64,000 bases of DNA from Magnetospirillum aberrantis SpK (GTDB lineage Bacteria; Pseudomonadota; Alphaproteobacteria; Rhodospirillales; Magnetospirillaceae): assembly GCF_011022235.1 (NCBI RefSeq), contig NZ_JAAIYP010000038.1, positions 62,001 to 126,000 on the forward strand, written 5' to 3'. Position 1 is the first letter of the stretch, and the number at the start of each line of letters is the position of its first letter. The notes beneath the pieces were generated by a model, which was given only the letters and a program-made list of their open reading frames with translations, had not been told where the DNA came from and ran no database searches. Both the position numbers and the translations under genes were made by a program. Below, in pieces: positions 27,713 to 36,548 of the stretch.

Positions 27713-28678
27713 TCACAGGCCGGGAACGGCGCCCAACAGCATCCTGACCAGTTCGGCCTGGCGGTTGGCGCCGGTCTTCTGGAACAGGCGCTTGAGATAG
27801 GTGCGCGCCGTGGACAAGGTAACGCCCTGTGCCTCGGCCGCTTCGCGAATGTCGAAGCCCGAGGCCAAAGCGTGGGCCAGCCGCGCCTCGGACGGATTCA
27901 GACCGAAAAGCTTTTCCAACACTGCGGCCGCAGGCACCCGGCACTGGTCCATCTCGCGCAGGAACAACAGGACCGCGGCGCCGTCGCCCACGTCGGCCGC
28001 CGCCTCGACCAGCGCCGAATAACGGCAATCGTCGTCGTCGGTCAGGGCGACGACCCGGCTTTCGCCATCCGTGGCGGTGGCGCCGACCGTCTGGTGCAAG
28101 ATGGCTGTCTCGGCGACGGTGGTGGCCCGAACGGTTCCCCCGCCATCGGTCCGCATCACCGTTCCCGCCTTCAGCAGGTCGCTGCCGGCACGGTTGGTGA
28201 AAAGCACCTTGAACCCCCGGTCAAGGGCGAAGGCGGCGAACGGCATGCGATCCAACGCGGCCAGGGCCAGTCCGTGACCGTTGCGGCTGGCGACCACGGC
28301 CAGCGCGTCGGCGATTCCCTGACGCACCGTCTCGGCGGAACACGGCTTGGTGAAGAAACGGAAGACACCGCCGCGGTTGATGGCGTCCAAGGCCGCTTCC
28401 ATGTCCCCGGTGCCGGTCAGCACCAGACAGACCGACGGACATCCCGCTTGTTTGAGTTGGGCGATCAGTTCCAGCCCGCCCAGACCGGGCATGCGCAGAT
28501 CGCTGACGATGACCTGGAACGTGTTCTCCAGGGCGCGGGCGCGGGCGCGCAGGGGATCGGTCTCGAAGGACATGTCCCAGCTTCGCGCCTGAGCGGCGAG
28601 CACGCGACGCAAGCCGTCGAGCACCGCCGGCTCGTCGTCGACGAACAAGATGCGTGGGCGTTGAACATGTTCGGACAT
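27713..28678 (-). CDS. Receiver-LuxR response regulator with a central PAS-like region
   Basis: A 321-residue regulator. The receiver (about 8-125) is complete: ILFVDDEPAVLDG, VIVSDLRMPGLGG, LVLTGTGDME and FFTKPCSAET. The centre (about 145-235) looks like a PAS fold (PFAAFALDRGFKVLFTNRAG). The C terminus is a LuxR-type HTH (LNPSEARLAHALASGFDIRE, then LSTARTYLKRLFQKTGANRQ). A PAS-LuxR pair attached to a receiver is uncommon. The ATG at 28678 is preferred over 28717. It is divergent from a CACHE/PAS histidine kinase at 28822, its likely partner. Confidence 0.85.
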   Translation of the reverse strand: MSEHVQRPRILFVDDEPAVLDGLRRVLAAQARSWDMSFETDPLRARARALENTFQVIVSDLRMPGLGGLELIAQLKQAGCPSVCLVLTGTGDMEAALDAINRGGVFRFFTKPCSAETVRQGIADALAVVASRNGHGLALAALDRMPFAAFALDRGFKVLFTNRAGSDLLKAGTVMRTDGGGTVRATTVAETAILHQTVGATATDGESRVVALTDDDDCRYSALVEAAADVGDGAAVLLFLREMDQCRVPAAAVLEKLFGLNPSEARLAHALASGFDIREAAEAQGVTLSTARTYLKRLFQKTGANRQAELVRMLLGAVPGL

Positions 28679-28821
28679 GGCCCCCCACTGCGCCGTTTTT
28701 CCAGACCTTACTGGCATAACCGAAGAGCGTTCCCCGGCACAAGCCGGTGTACAGTCCTCATTTAGGGATTATCTTCTCTTCGATCGAGAGAGACACTCAT
28801 CAAAAAGTCAGAGTGCCAGCC

Positions 28822-31431
28822 ATGTCGTCTCCGCGCCCAACCACCTTCGTGCCTGCGGTCCTTGGCTTGGCGCTCGTCTTGTCCGCGGCGTGGGGTGGGC
28901 TTTTCGCCTTCGTCCGCCACGACCGGACCCTGGTCGAAGACAACGCCTATCATCAGGCCGAGAATTATTGCATCGCCTTCGAGGAATACGTCCACAACAT
29001 CGTGCTGACCGTGGACAAGGGCCTGCGCCACATGGAGCAGGTCTACGTCCGCGCCCGTGCCACCGGCACGCCGTTCGAAGACGTGGCCGCCGAAGCCTAT
29101 GCCCCCATCAAGGTGTTCCAGTTCGCCCTGATCGGCCCCGACGGCATCTTGCTTTACAGCAACCTCAATCCCGCCCGGAACCGGGTGGACCTGAGCGACA
29201 GGGAACATTTCCGCGTCCATCTGGACACCTCCGACGACAAATTGTTCATCAGTCGCCCGATTCTGGGACGGGTGTCGGGCAAGTGGTCGATCCAGTTCAC
29301 CCGCAAGATCACCCTGGCCGACGGTTCCTTCGGCGGGGTGGTGGTGCTGTCGGTGGAACGCAACGAATTCGAAAGTTTCTTTCAGCGCATCGACCTGGGC
29401 CGGCGCGGCCTGATCACCTTGTTCGGCCTGGACGGCTGGATGCGCGCCCGTGGTTCCCAGATCCCGGAATCCACGCATGACATCACCCGCGATCCGTTGC
29501 CGGCCGACCGCCCCTATTTCGCGAAGGACGGCCCCCATCGCGACCGTATCCGTATTCCCAGCTTCTATGACGGCGTCCAACGCCTGGGGGCTTGGCTCTG
29601 GGTGCGCGACGTGCCCTTGGTGGTGTCGGTACAACTGGCCGAGGACGAGGTCTTCGCCGCCCACAGCGAGCGCGCCAACCGCGCCATGGCCGCCGGCCTG
29701 ATCCTGACCGGCATTTGCGTCCTGGCCCTGGTTGTGTTCGCCGTGCTGCGCCGACAGCGCGACGCCGCGTTGGACGAGGCGGCGGCCAGCGAGGAACGCT
29801 GGCGGCTGGCGGTGGACGCCGTCGGCGACGGCGTCTGGGACTGGAACCCGGCCAGCGGCAGCGTGTTCTTTTCCCAACGCATGGGGGACATCGTCGACCG
29901 TCCGGTCGCCGACCTGCCCCGCACCGTGCCGCAATGGCTGGAATCCATCCATCCCGACGACCGTGATGCCGTTGCCGCCGATTTCGCCGCCTTTCTGGAA
30001 GGCGCCCCGCGTTTCGTTCACGAATACCGGCCGCTGTGCGGCACGCAGGAACAGAAATGGGTTCTCGACCGGGCGGTGGTCATGTCCCGCGACGCCCAGG
30101 GTCGGCCGTTGCGGGTCATCGGCCTGCGTAGCGACGTCACCGAACGCCGCCGCCTGCAAGACGAACTGGACCGCCGCAACGCCGAGATGCGGCGCCTTCA
30201 GGCGGCGTTGGCGGCACGCGAGATCAGCCTGGCCCGCCACCGCCTGAACGAGGCCCAGCGCGTCGCCCGCCTGGGTATCGTCGAGCGCGACATTGCCGGC
30301 GGCCAGTGGCTGGCGTGCGAACACGCCCAGGCGCTGTTGGGGTTGACGCCCAAAACCGCCTACGACACGCAAGCCCTGTTGGAACACGCGCAAGGCGACC
30401 TTACAGCCATCACCGCCCTTTTGGACGACAGCGCCCTTGGGGCGATCAACCACGAGCTGGCCATCGAGGATGATGGTGAAGTTCGTTATCTGCGGGTGGT
30501 CGGGTGCGTCCCCAGGCAACGCGACGAAAGCGCCTTCATCACCCTTCAGGACATCTCGGCACGGCGGGCCTCGGAACAAGAACAGGCCCGGCTGAAGGAA
30601 CGCATGGAAGAGGCCAACAGGCTGGAATCCCTTGGCACCCTGGCCGGTGGCATCGCCCACGAGATCAACACGCCAGCCCAATACGTGGGCGACAATTTGG
30701 CGTTCCTGGCGAATTGTGCTCCCGACCTGCTGGCGGTGGCCCAGGCTGCGGCCCGTGAATGTTCGCCCCCATCCTGCCCACAAGTGACCCAGGCCCTGGA
30801 ACGCACCAACCTGGACTTCCTGAACGAAGAGGTTCCCGCCGCCATCGCCCAAGCGCAGGACGGCGTGCGCCGCATCGCCAAGATCGTCCAGGCGGTCAAG
30901 GAATTCTGTTATCCAAGCTCGCGCGAGCCGCAGCCCTGCAACCTGAACCACATGATCGAGGCCGCGGCCACCGTCACCCGCACCGCGTGGAAATACTGCG
31001 CGGAACTGGAGCTGGATCTGGCGCCCGAATTGCCGCAGCTCGTCGCCATCGAAGGCGAGATCAATCAGGTGCTGGTCAACCTGATCGTCAACGCGGCCCA
31101 GGCCATCGGCGAAAAGAACGCAGCGTCTCCTGGCCGCATCGTCGTCGGCACCCGCCACCTGGACCAACGGGTGCAGTTCTTCGTCGCCGACGACGGCGTC
31201 GGCATCCCACCGGAACGCCACAAACGCATTTTCGAGCTGTTCTACACCACCAAACCGCCGGGCCAGGGCACCGGCCAGGGGCTGGCCATCACCGCCGCCA
31301 TCGTCCGCCGACATGGCGGCACCGTGAGCGTGGAATCCGCCCCCGGCCAGGGCGCACGGTTCACCATCACCTTGCCGGTCAACGGTCCACTCGGCAATCC
31401 CGACGCCATCCAGGCCGAAGGGCCGGCGTAA
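28822..31431 (+). CDS. CACHE-PAS hybrid-type membrane histidine kinase
   Basis: An 869-residue sensor kinase. TM1 near 10-32, a periplasmic dCACHE domain (about 35-285, with DREHFRVHLDTSDDKLFISR), TM2 near 290-312, then PAS (about 330-450, with WRLAVDAVGDGVWDWNPASG), a coiled linker and a second PAS-like region to about 590. The phosphoacceptor helix is LAGGIAHEINTPAQYVGDNL, of the His-x4 type seen with long N-box spacing. The HATPase has LVNLIVNAAQAIG, VADDGVGIPPE and GQGTGQGLAITAAI. An upstream GTG at 28747 is possible but lacks an RBS. Its stop touches the stop of the next kinase with no gap. Confidence 0.88.
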   Translation: MSSPRPTTFVPAVLGLALVLSAAWGGLFAFVRHDRTLVEDNAYHQAENYCIAFEEYVHNIVLTVDKGLRHMEQVYVRARATGTPFEDVAAEAYAPIKVFQFALIGPDGILLYSNLNPARNRVDLSDREHFRVHLDTSDDKLFISRPILGRVSGKWSIQFTRKITLADGSFGGVVVLSVERNEFESFFQRIDLGRRGLITLFGLDGWMRARGSQIPESTHDITRDPLPADRPYFAKDGPHRDRIRIPSFYDGVQRLGAWLWVRDVPLVVSVQLAEDEVFAAHSERANRAMAAGLILTGICVLALVVFAVLRRQRDAALDEAAASEERWRLAVDAVGDGVWDWNPASGSVFFSQRMGDIVDRPVADLPRTVPQWLESIHPDDRDAVAADFAAFLEGAPRFVHEYRPLCGTQEQKWVLDRAVVMSRDAQGRPLRVIGLRSDVTERRRLQDELDRRNAEMRRLQAALAAREISLARHRLNEAQRVARLGIVERDIAGGQWLACEHAQALLGLTPKTAYDTQALLEHAQGDLTAITALLDDSALGAINHELAIEDDGEVRYLRVVGCVPRQRDESAFITLQDISARRASEQEQARLKERMEEANRLESLGTLAGGIAHEINTPAQYVGDNLAFLANCAPDLLAVAQAAARECSPPSCPQVTQALERTNLDFLNEEVPAAIAQAQDGVRRIAKIVQAVKEFCYPSSREPQPCNLNHMIEAAATVTRTAWKYCAELELDLAPELPQLVAIEGEINQVLVNLIVNAAQAIGEKNAASPGRIVVGTRHLDQRVQFFVADDGVGIPPERHKRIFELFYTTKPPGQGTGQGLAITAAIVRRHGGTVSVESAPGQGARFTITLPVNGPLGNPDAIQAEGPA

Positions 31432-32919
31432 TCACCCCTCGGGCGTGGCGCCTTCCTTGGGCAGGGACACAAAGAACGTCGCCCCCTCGCCAAGGTGCGA
31501 TTCCACCCAGATGCGGCCGTGATGGTGGTCCACGATCTTGCGGCACACCGCCAGACCGATGCCGGTCCCCTCGGTATGCTCCGCCGGGTTGAGACGCTGG
31601 AACAGGCCGAACACCCGATCCAGGCAGTCCCCGGGAATGCCGACACCGTTGTCACGCACCGACAGCACCCAGTCCGAACCGCCGTCGCGGCATTCCACCA
31701 CCACCCGCGGCCGTTTGCCGGTTTCCACGTATTTGACGGCGTTGGCCAGCAGGTTCTGGAACAGACGCACCAGTTCGGAACGGCTGCCCATGATCCGTGG
31801 CAAATGCTCGGGCACCGCCACCTCGGCATGGCTTTCCGCAACCACCGTACCAAGGTTGGCCATGGCCTCGGCCAGGGACGCGCCCAGGTCAACCTCGTCA
31901 AGCGGCGCATCCTGGCGGCCGACGCGGGAATAGTTGAGCAGATCGACAATCAGGCGGTCCATGCGCCGGGCGCCATCCACGGCAAAAGCGATGAACTCCT
32001 TGAGATCGTCCTCGATCGCCTCGCCCAGCCGGCGTTCGATCAGGGTCAGGAAACTCGACACCGTGCGCAACGGCTGGCGCAGATCGTGCGACACCACATA
32101 GGCGAACTGGGCCAGCTCGGCGTTGGATTGTTCGATGATCCGGGTCTTGCGCGCCAGTTCCCGCTCGGCCTCGATGCGTTCGGTCAGATCGCGCGCCACC
32201 AGGAATACCATGGTGGCACCGTCGGCGCGGCCGGGAACCGTCGCGGCGCTCAGCGAGACATGGCGCTGTTGTCCGTCGGCCTGACGCAGGCTGAGCAGCA
32301 CGTCGTTGGCCCGGCCGTCCGCCAAGGTCCGGGCGATCAGCCGCCCGGCCTCGACCGGTTTGGTGAACCAGGCGTCGAAGCGACTGCCCAGCAACCCGGC
32401 CCGCTGCGTGCCGGCCAGACCTTCGAAGGCCGGGTTGACGTCGCGCAGAATGCCGGCACGGTCGACCGTCGCCATGGGATCGACCGCCATCTCGAACAAG
32501 GTGCGATTGTAGACCGTGACGTCGCGCAAATGACGGTCACGTTTGACCGCCGCGGTGATGTCGGCGACCTGGATCAGACAACCGGTGCTGTCGCCGTCGG
32601 CGACGGGGCGGACCACCACCGATTGTTCGACCGGCTCGACACTGGCGCCATAACGATTGAACAGCGGCAGCACACGGGGATGCAGATTGTGCGACATCAC
32701 CGTCGGCAAGCGATGGTTCAACGCCCGTTCCACCGCCTGCAACAGGTGGGACCGCCCCAGTTCGGGAAAAATATCGAGCAGATCGCGGCCTCGCGCGGCA
32801 CTGGCGGCGATGCTGGAATGGACCGCCATCCAGTCGTTCCAGACTTCGACGCGGCGATTGGCGTCCAACACCACGACACCGCTGTCCAGGCCATCGATGA
32901 TGTTGGCCGGAAGGATCAT
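31432..32919 (-). CDS. Soluble PAS-PAS histidine kinase of the CheC trio
   Basis: A 495-residue kinase without membrane segments. Two PAS domains (about 5-120, GLDSGVVVLDANRRVEVWND; and about 135-255, EMAVDPMATVDRAGILRDVN, then LVARDLTERIEAEREL). The phosphoacceptor is FAYVVSHDLRQPLRTVSSFL; the ATPase has LFQNLLANAVKYV, VRDNGVGIPG and GTGIGLAVCRKIV. Its ATG at 32919 overlaps the stop of the CheC-like gene (ATGA), making it the third gene of a receiver-phosphatase-kinase unit at the end of the Tad array. It probably controls the phosphorylation state of the upstream receiver. Confidence 0.87.
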   Translation of the reverse strand: MILPANIIDGLDSGVVVLDANRRVEVWNDWMAVHSSIAASAARGRDLLDIFPELGRSHLLQAVERALNHRLPTVMSHNLHPRVLPLFNRYGASVEPVEQSVVVRPVADGDSTGCLIQVADITAAVKRDRHLRDVTVYNRTLFEMAVDPMATVDRAGILRDVNPAFEGLAGTQRAGLLGSRFDAWFTKPVEAGRLIARTLADGRANDVLLSLRQADGQQRHVSLSAATVPGRADGATMVFLVARDLTERIEAERELARKTRIIEQSNAELAQFAYVVSHDLRQPLRTVSSFLTLIERRLGEAIEDDLKEFIAFAVDGARRMDRLIVDLLNYSRVGRQDAPLDEVDLGASLAEAMANLGTVVAESHAEVAVPEHLPRIMGSRSELVRLFQNLLANAVKYVETGKRPRVVVECRDGGSDWVLSVRDNGVGIPGDCLDRVFGLFQRLNPAEHTEGTGIGLAVCRKIVDHHHGRIWVESHLGEGATFFVSLPKEGATPEG

Positions 32920-33545
32920 TCCCCCTGCTCCGACCGCCGGATCAGGCCGCGCACCGCCTCCAGGAAGCGGGCCGAGCCCTCGACCCCCAGGATGAACAGC
33001 AGATAGCCGGAGACGTTGAGGCGGCTGACGGAAAAGTCGATATGCAGGAACAGGACGATACGGTCGATGGACGTCCGCGCCGACAAGGTGTCCAACAGGT
33101 CGGGCGGCGCGCTTTGCACCAGATGCGGCAGGGACGCCGAGGTCGGCATGCCCAGCATGTCGGAAATGGCCGCCAGACACGAATTGAGGATGATGTTGCC
33201 GATCTCGAGCAGGGTTTCGCGCTCAAGCTCGCTGACGTCGTCCAACGGGAAACGGTCGTCGATGGCGGCGCGCACGATTTCCAGACTGCGCCGTTCCGGG
33301 AAGATCAAGGCCGCGACCCCGGTCAGCGGCCCTTCGAAATCCTGGCGGATGCCGATCATCGGCTCGCCCGCCACCGTCGCCAGTTGGTTGGCGGCTTCGG
33401 TGTAGTTGACGATGTCCACACGCGGCACCGCCAATTGTACCTTTTCACGGGTCAGTTCCCCGAACGCGGCGGCCGCGTGGCCGACACCGATGTTGAACAG
33501 CTCGGTGACGACGTCGCGTTCCATCTCGTTCAGGACGATGCTCAT
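32916..33545 (-). CDS. CheC-type phosphatase
   Basis: A 209-residue protein with two CheC active-site signatures (D/S-x3-E-x2-N-x22-P). The first is exact: D11 then TELFN, and the Pro follows the Asn by 22 residues in QLAVP. The second, LLEIGN with Pro 22 residues after the Asn in ASLP, has Glu in place of the leading Asp/Ser. CheC and its relatives dephosphorylate CheY-type receivers. The ATG at 33545 overlaps the stop of the receiver gene, and its stop overlaps the kinase start. The receiver next door is the natural substrate. No cheA, cheW or MCP gene is nearby. Confidence 0.87.
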   Translation of the reverse strand: MSIVLNEMERDVVTELFNIGVGHAAAAFGELTREKVQLAVPRVDIVNYTEAANQLATVAGEPMIGIRQDFEGPLTGVAALIFPERRSLEIVRAAIDDRFPLDDVSELERETLLEIGNIILNSCLAAISDMLGMPTSASLPHLVQSAPPDLLDTLSARTSIDRIVLFLHIDFSVSRLNVSGYLLFILGVEGSARFLEAVRGLIRRSEQGE

Positions 33546-33904
33546 GCCTGCTCCCGTCCCAGGAAGTCGGCGATAGCCGCCGCCTTGATCGGTTTTCCGA
33601 TGAAGTCGATGCCGGCGGCCCGCACTTCCTCGGCCAGGGCGCCCTGGACATTGGCGGTAACCATGGCCAACCGGGCCTCGGGCTGGCGCGCACGGATGGC
33701 GCGCCCCACGGTCAAGCCATCGTCGCCCGGCATGTTGTAGTCGAGGAAAACGAAATCCAGCATCATTTCCTCGACGACCGCCATGGCTTCGGCGCCGTTG
33801 GCCGCCTCGCACACATAGGCGTCCGGCATTTTCTCGGCAATGATCGCCCGCAAGGAAAGCCGGGAAAACCGGCTGTCGTCCACAATCAGGATATTTCTTG
33901 GCAT
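33542..33904 (-). CDS. Single-domain CheY-like response regulator
   Basis: A 120-residue receiver with complete active site: ILIVDDSRFSRLS, FVFLDYNMPGDDG, MVTANVQGA and FIGKPIKAA. The Asn-Met-Pro and VTAN switch resemble CheY-family receivers used with CheC/CheX phosphatases. ATG 33904 fits the domain; the in-frame codon at 34069 would add 55 residues of unfolded Arg/Ala-rich sequence. It is translationally coupled to the CheC-type gene. Confidence 0.88.
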   Translation of the reverse strand: MPRNILIVDDSRFSRLSLRAIIAEKMPDAYVCEAANGAEAMAVVEEMMLDFVFLDYNMPGDDGLTVGRAIRARQPEARLAMVTANVQGALAEEVRAAGIDFIGKPIKAAAIADFLGREQA

Positions 33905-33990
33905 TCGGCCCGCTCTTCGCCCACCGGCGCCCCTGGCGCCGCTTTCCCCATCATAGCCAAAGTCCGGCCGGGCGAGAAGTGGCCGTGCCC

Positions 33991-34236
33991 TTAATCGCGC
34001 GGGCGCTGTCGCAACAGCCTGGCCAACGCCCCAAGGGTCAGTTCCCGACAATCGTCGGCCCGCACGCAACCGCCGCCTTGCGCACAGGACAACGCCTCAT
34101 GAACCCGTTCGACGGAACGATCATCGACCCGGTCGTCGGCGTCCATCATGATGGAGGCGCAAACCCAGTAATAGCATCGTTGGCCGCCGGCCAGAACGGG
34201 GGCGGAAACGGGCGCGAATCGCCGCGGTCGGTTCAT
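33991..34236 (-). CDS. Small Cys-containing protein of unknown function
   Basis: An 81-residue protein starting MNRPRRFAPVSAPVLAGGQR. It carries five Cys (QRCYYWVCA, LSCAQGGGCVRADDC), which might bind a metal or form disulphides. AAGGAG lies 11 bases before the ATG at 34236. It sits between the TadG-like gene (34 bp away) and the receiver gene, on the same strand, so it is probably in the same transcript. No family is recognised. Confidence 0.45.
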   Translation of the reverse strand: MNRPRRFAPVSAPVLAGGQRCYYWVCASIMMDADDRVDDRSVERVHEALSCAQGGGCVRADDCRELTLGALARLLRQRPRD

Positions 34237-34270
34237 GGAAACGATCACTCCTTGATGGGGTCGGTTGCGG

Positions 34271-35881
34271 TCATTCCTCGATCACCAATTCACTCAGCGT
34301 GTCGGTGATGGTCTTGAAAGTGGCTGTCAGGTCGGTCGCCTCGGTGACACGGAAATACTTTTCTTCGTCCGTGGCGCATCCTTTAAGGATTGCTCTAGTT
34401 CTTTCGCTGATGTCATCATCAGGGCCAAAAGGTATCGTGTATATCACAATTCCATCTTTTTTTGCCGCATCGCAATAACTCTCAAGATGGTCAACACTTG
34501 AGGGATCATTCCAAAGGAGGTTGTCGGCATTTATGTTGTTATCTCCGACCAAGTCGCCCCAAGGGTCAACATTATTTGCCATCCGATACGGATTCCTAAA
34601 TTCATTCTTAGTGTAATCACAATGATAACTCCAGTCATGGTGAGAGTGATAGCCAGACAGGCAATAATTCTGAACAGCGTTGTCACCATCCGTCAGAAGC
34701 ACCAACACCTTATTTAAATTACTCGCCTTATCTTTTGGAAGCGCGCCATTTTCCGTCCACTGCCCCCTCCAGGCAGGATCCAGCATGCGCCATCCCCACA
34801 TCACCCCCGAAGCAACCATAGTGCTTCCCAAGGCAGTCATCTTCTCGATATCAGTATCCAGCGCAGTCTTGTCGCCTGACAGAAAAGTCACCTCCTGCAA
34901 CGAACAGCCTTGTTGATCAGATGCATCTTGAGGTGACGACTCCCGCGCTTTACAGGTGTCAGCATTTGACTCTGTCGGAACACAATTTCCTTCCTTGGTT
35001 CTTGTGAGCGTTGTTTCGATTTTCTTTCTTCCAGAACACGTCCTCTTTCTAGTAGAGCCACATTCATACGTGTAGTCTTCGTAGGTTACCTCTGTATATT
35101 CTTCCTCATACTCTTCTACATAAGAAATTCCAACATCATGGTATCGTTCGAATTTTTTTACACTCGGAGGCGTATTCTCTACCTTGTATTCACCATCGGA
35201 CGAGGTGCGCTCAAACAAACACCCCTTCCATCCAGATGAGTCAACTCCACTGGCCAACCACTTCTTGGTTTCCGTCGTGGAACCGACCCTCACAAGTTCC
35301 GTGAAAGGGACCAACCCAACATAGGTGTTGCCGCCGGACGTTCCCGCCCCCAGCATGGTTTCCACCAATTTCTTTGCCGCCGACTTGGCTTCCGTCATCT
35401 TGTTCCCGCTGCCCATCGAACCGGTATTGTCCAACGCCAGTACCATCTCGATGTTGGCCCGCGTGCGCTTGCGCGCACTGGTGCTCATGGACATTTCCAT
35501 GGCCCCCGCTTCGGTGAAGCCCGAAATCATCAAAGGAACGCTCACCTTGGCGGAACCGGTGACGTGGGTGATCCCGTCGCTATCCTTGCTGGAGGTGAAC
35601 GTCGCCGCCCCCAGTGTCGATCCCATGGAATTCTCGCCCATGTTGGCGGCGAAATAGGATTGTCCCTCGGCCTTCCATTCCTTTTCGTCGGCGGCCAGAT
35701 TGTACCCCACCGCCAACACCGCATTGTCCAGCGCCGACTGTACCCGCGAGCGCAGGATCGAGACCCGCAGCAGGTCCATCGCGGCCAGCATCATCAGGAC
35801 CGTCCCCGTCACGGTCAGGGCAAAGGCGATTCCGACCACGCCGCGGCGATCGCGCATCAACGCATTCAGGGTTCGTGTCAT
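34271..35881 (-). CDS. tadG: TadG-like pilus protein with a von Willebrand factor A domain
   Basis: A 536-residue protein. The N terminus (RRGVVGIAFALTVTGTVLMM) is the TadE/G-like type IV prepilin-like helix. The VWA domain starts with IEMVLALDNTGSMGSGNK (MIDAS Asp151) and ends VLLTDGDNAV, then IVIYTIPFG. Between them is a long insert (about 210-330) rich in Tyr, Glu and Cys (YVEEYEEEYTEVTYEDYTYE). The DNA from about 34370 to 35300 is far more AT-rich than its surroundings while the 5' end is normal, which suggests exchange of the exposed part. It is likely a surface-exposed minor pilus component. Confidence 0.85.
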   Translation of the reverse strand: MTRTLNALMRDRRGVVGIAFALTVTGTVLMMLAAMDLLRVSILRSRVQSALDNAVLAVGYNLAADEKEWKAEGQSYFAANMGENSMGSTLGAATFTSSKDSDGITHVTGSAKVSVPLMISGFTEAGAMEMSMSTSARKRTRANIEMVLALDNTGSMGSGNKMTEAKSAAKKLVETMLGAGTSGGNTYVGLVPFTELVRVGSTTETKKWLASGVDSSGWKGCLFERTSSDGEYKVENTPPSVKKFERYHDVGISYVEEYEEEYTEVTYEDYTYECGSTRKRTCSGRKKIETTLTRTKEGNCVPTESNADTCKARESSPQDASDQQGCSLQEVTFLSGDKTALDTDIEKMTALGSTMVASGVMWGWRMLDPAWRGQWTENGALPKDKASNLNKVLVLLTDGDNAVQNYCLSGYHSHHDWSYHCDYTKNEFRNPYRMANNVDPWGDLVGDNNINADNLLWNDPSSVDHLESYCDAAKKDGIVIYTIPFGPDDDISERTRAILKGCATDEEKYFRVTEATDLTATFKTITDTLSELVIEE

Positions 35882-35897
35882 CTGTCCCCTCCCGTCG

Positions 35898-36548
35898 TCA
35901 CTTGGTCAGTCCCGTGCAATTCTCAATCGAACCCAAGGTCCCGATGTTTCCCCAGCGGGCACGGGAAAAGGCCCGCCGCCGCACCGTTACTTCGCCCAAG
36001 GGAAGCTTCAGCAACGCCTGCAATCCCTCGAGCGGCCGAAAGCGATAGGCCACCTCGGCGACAATCAACGTGTCGGTCCCGACCCCCGCCACCGTCTTTA
36101 CGTCCAGATCCGCCGGCAAAACCGGGAGCTCGTTCTGGACGCCGATGGTCGAAGCGATGTCGTCCAGTTTGTAGGAACTTCTCCGCTGCCACGAGATGAC
36201 GTCGCCGTCTCCGGGATCGGTGACCGCGCTCAGGATGACCATCCCCCCGGCCTTGAGGTCGAGCGGCTGGGCCATGGTTTCGGCCGCCAGAATGTGAGTG
36301 CCGAGATAGCCGGAATCGTTGGTCCAGACACAGTCGTACAAGGTCGCGCGCTTCGCGATCAAACTGGCCGAGGAAAAAGCCACCCTTTCGACGATCGCCA
36401 CGGCGCGAGCGTAAAAATAGATTTCGGAGAAACCGACCAGAACCAGCACGGCAATGGGAAAAAGCAGCGCAGCCTCGAGCGCGAGCGAACCACGTCGTTT
36501 CCGCAAGACCCCAAAAATCCGGCCGGCCGGCCCCATGCCCCTATTCAT
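35898..36548 (-). CDS. tadF: TadF/TadE-like pseudopilin
   Basis: A 216-residue protein with the TadE/F N-terminal motif: RKRRGSLALEAALLFPIAVL, where processing occurs before the hydrophobic helix and Glu5-like residue (LALEAAL). It has one transmembrane helix and a periplasmic domain with Cys in LYDCVWTND and ENCTGLTK. It is a minor pseudopilin of the Tad pilus. The ATG at 36548 lies inside the end of tadE (8-bp overlap). Confidence 0.8.
   Translation of the reverse strand: MNRGMGPAGRIFGVLRKRRGSLALEAALLFPIAVLVLVGFSEIYFYARAVAIVERVAFSSASLIAKRATLYDCVWTNDSGYLGTHILAAETMAQPLDLKAGGMVILSAVTDPGDGDVISWQRRSSYKLDDIASTIGVQNELPVLPADLDVKTVAGVGTDTLIVAEVAYRFRPLEGLQALLKLPLGEVTVRRRAFSRARWGNIGTLGSIENCTGLTK

Noticed and set aside
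28762-31314. 850-codon frame opposite the CACHE/PAS kinase
   Set aside because: No domain, low-complexity Gly/Gln/Asp composition, and the other strand carries a complete kinase.
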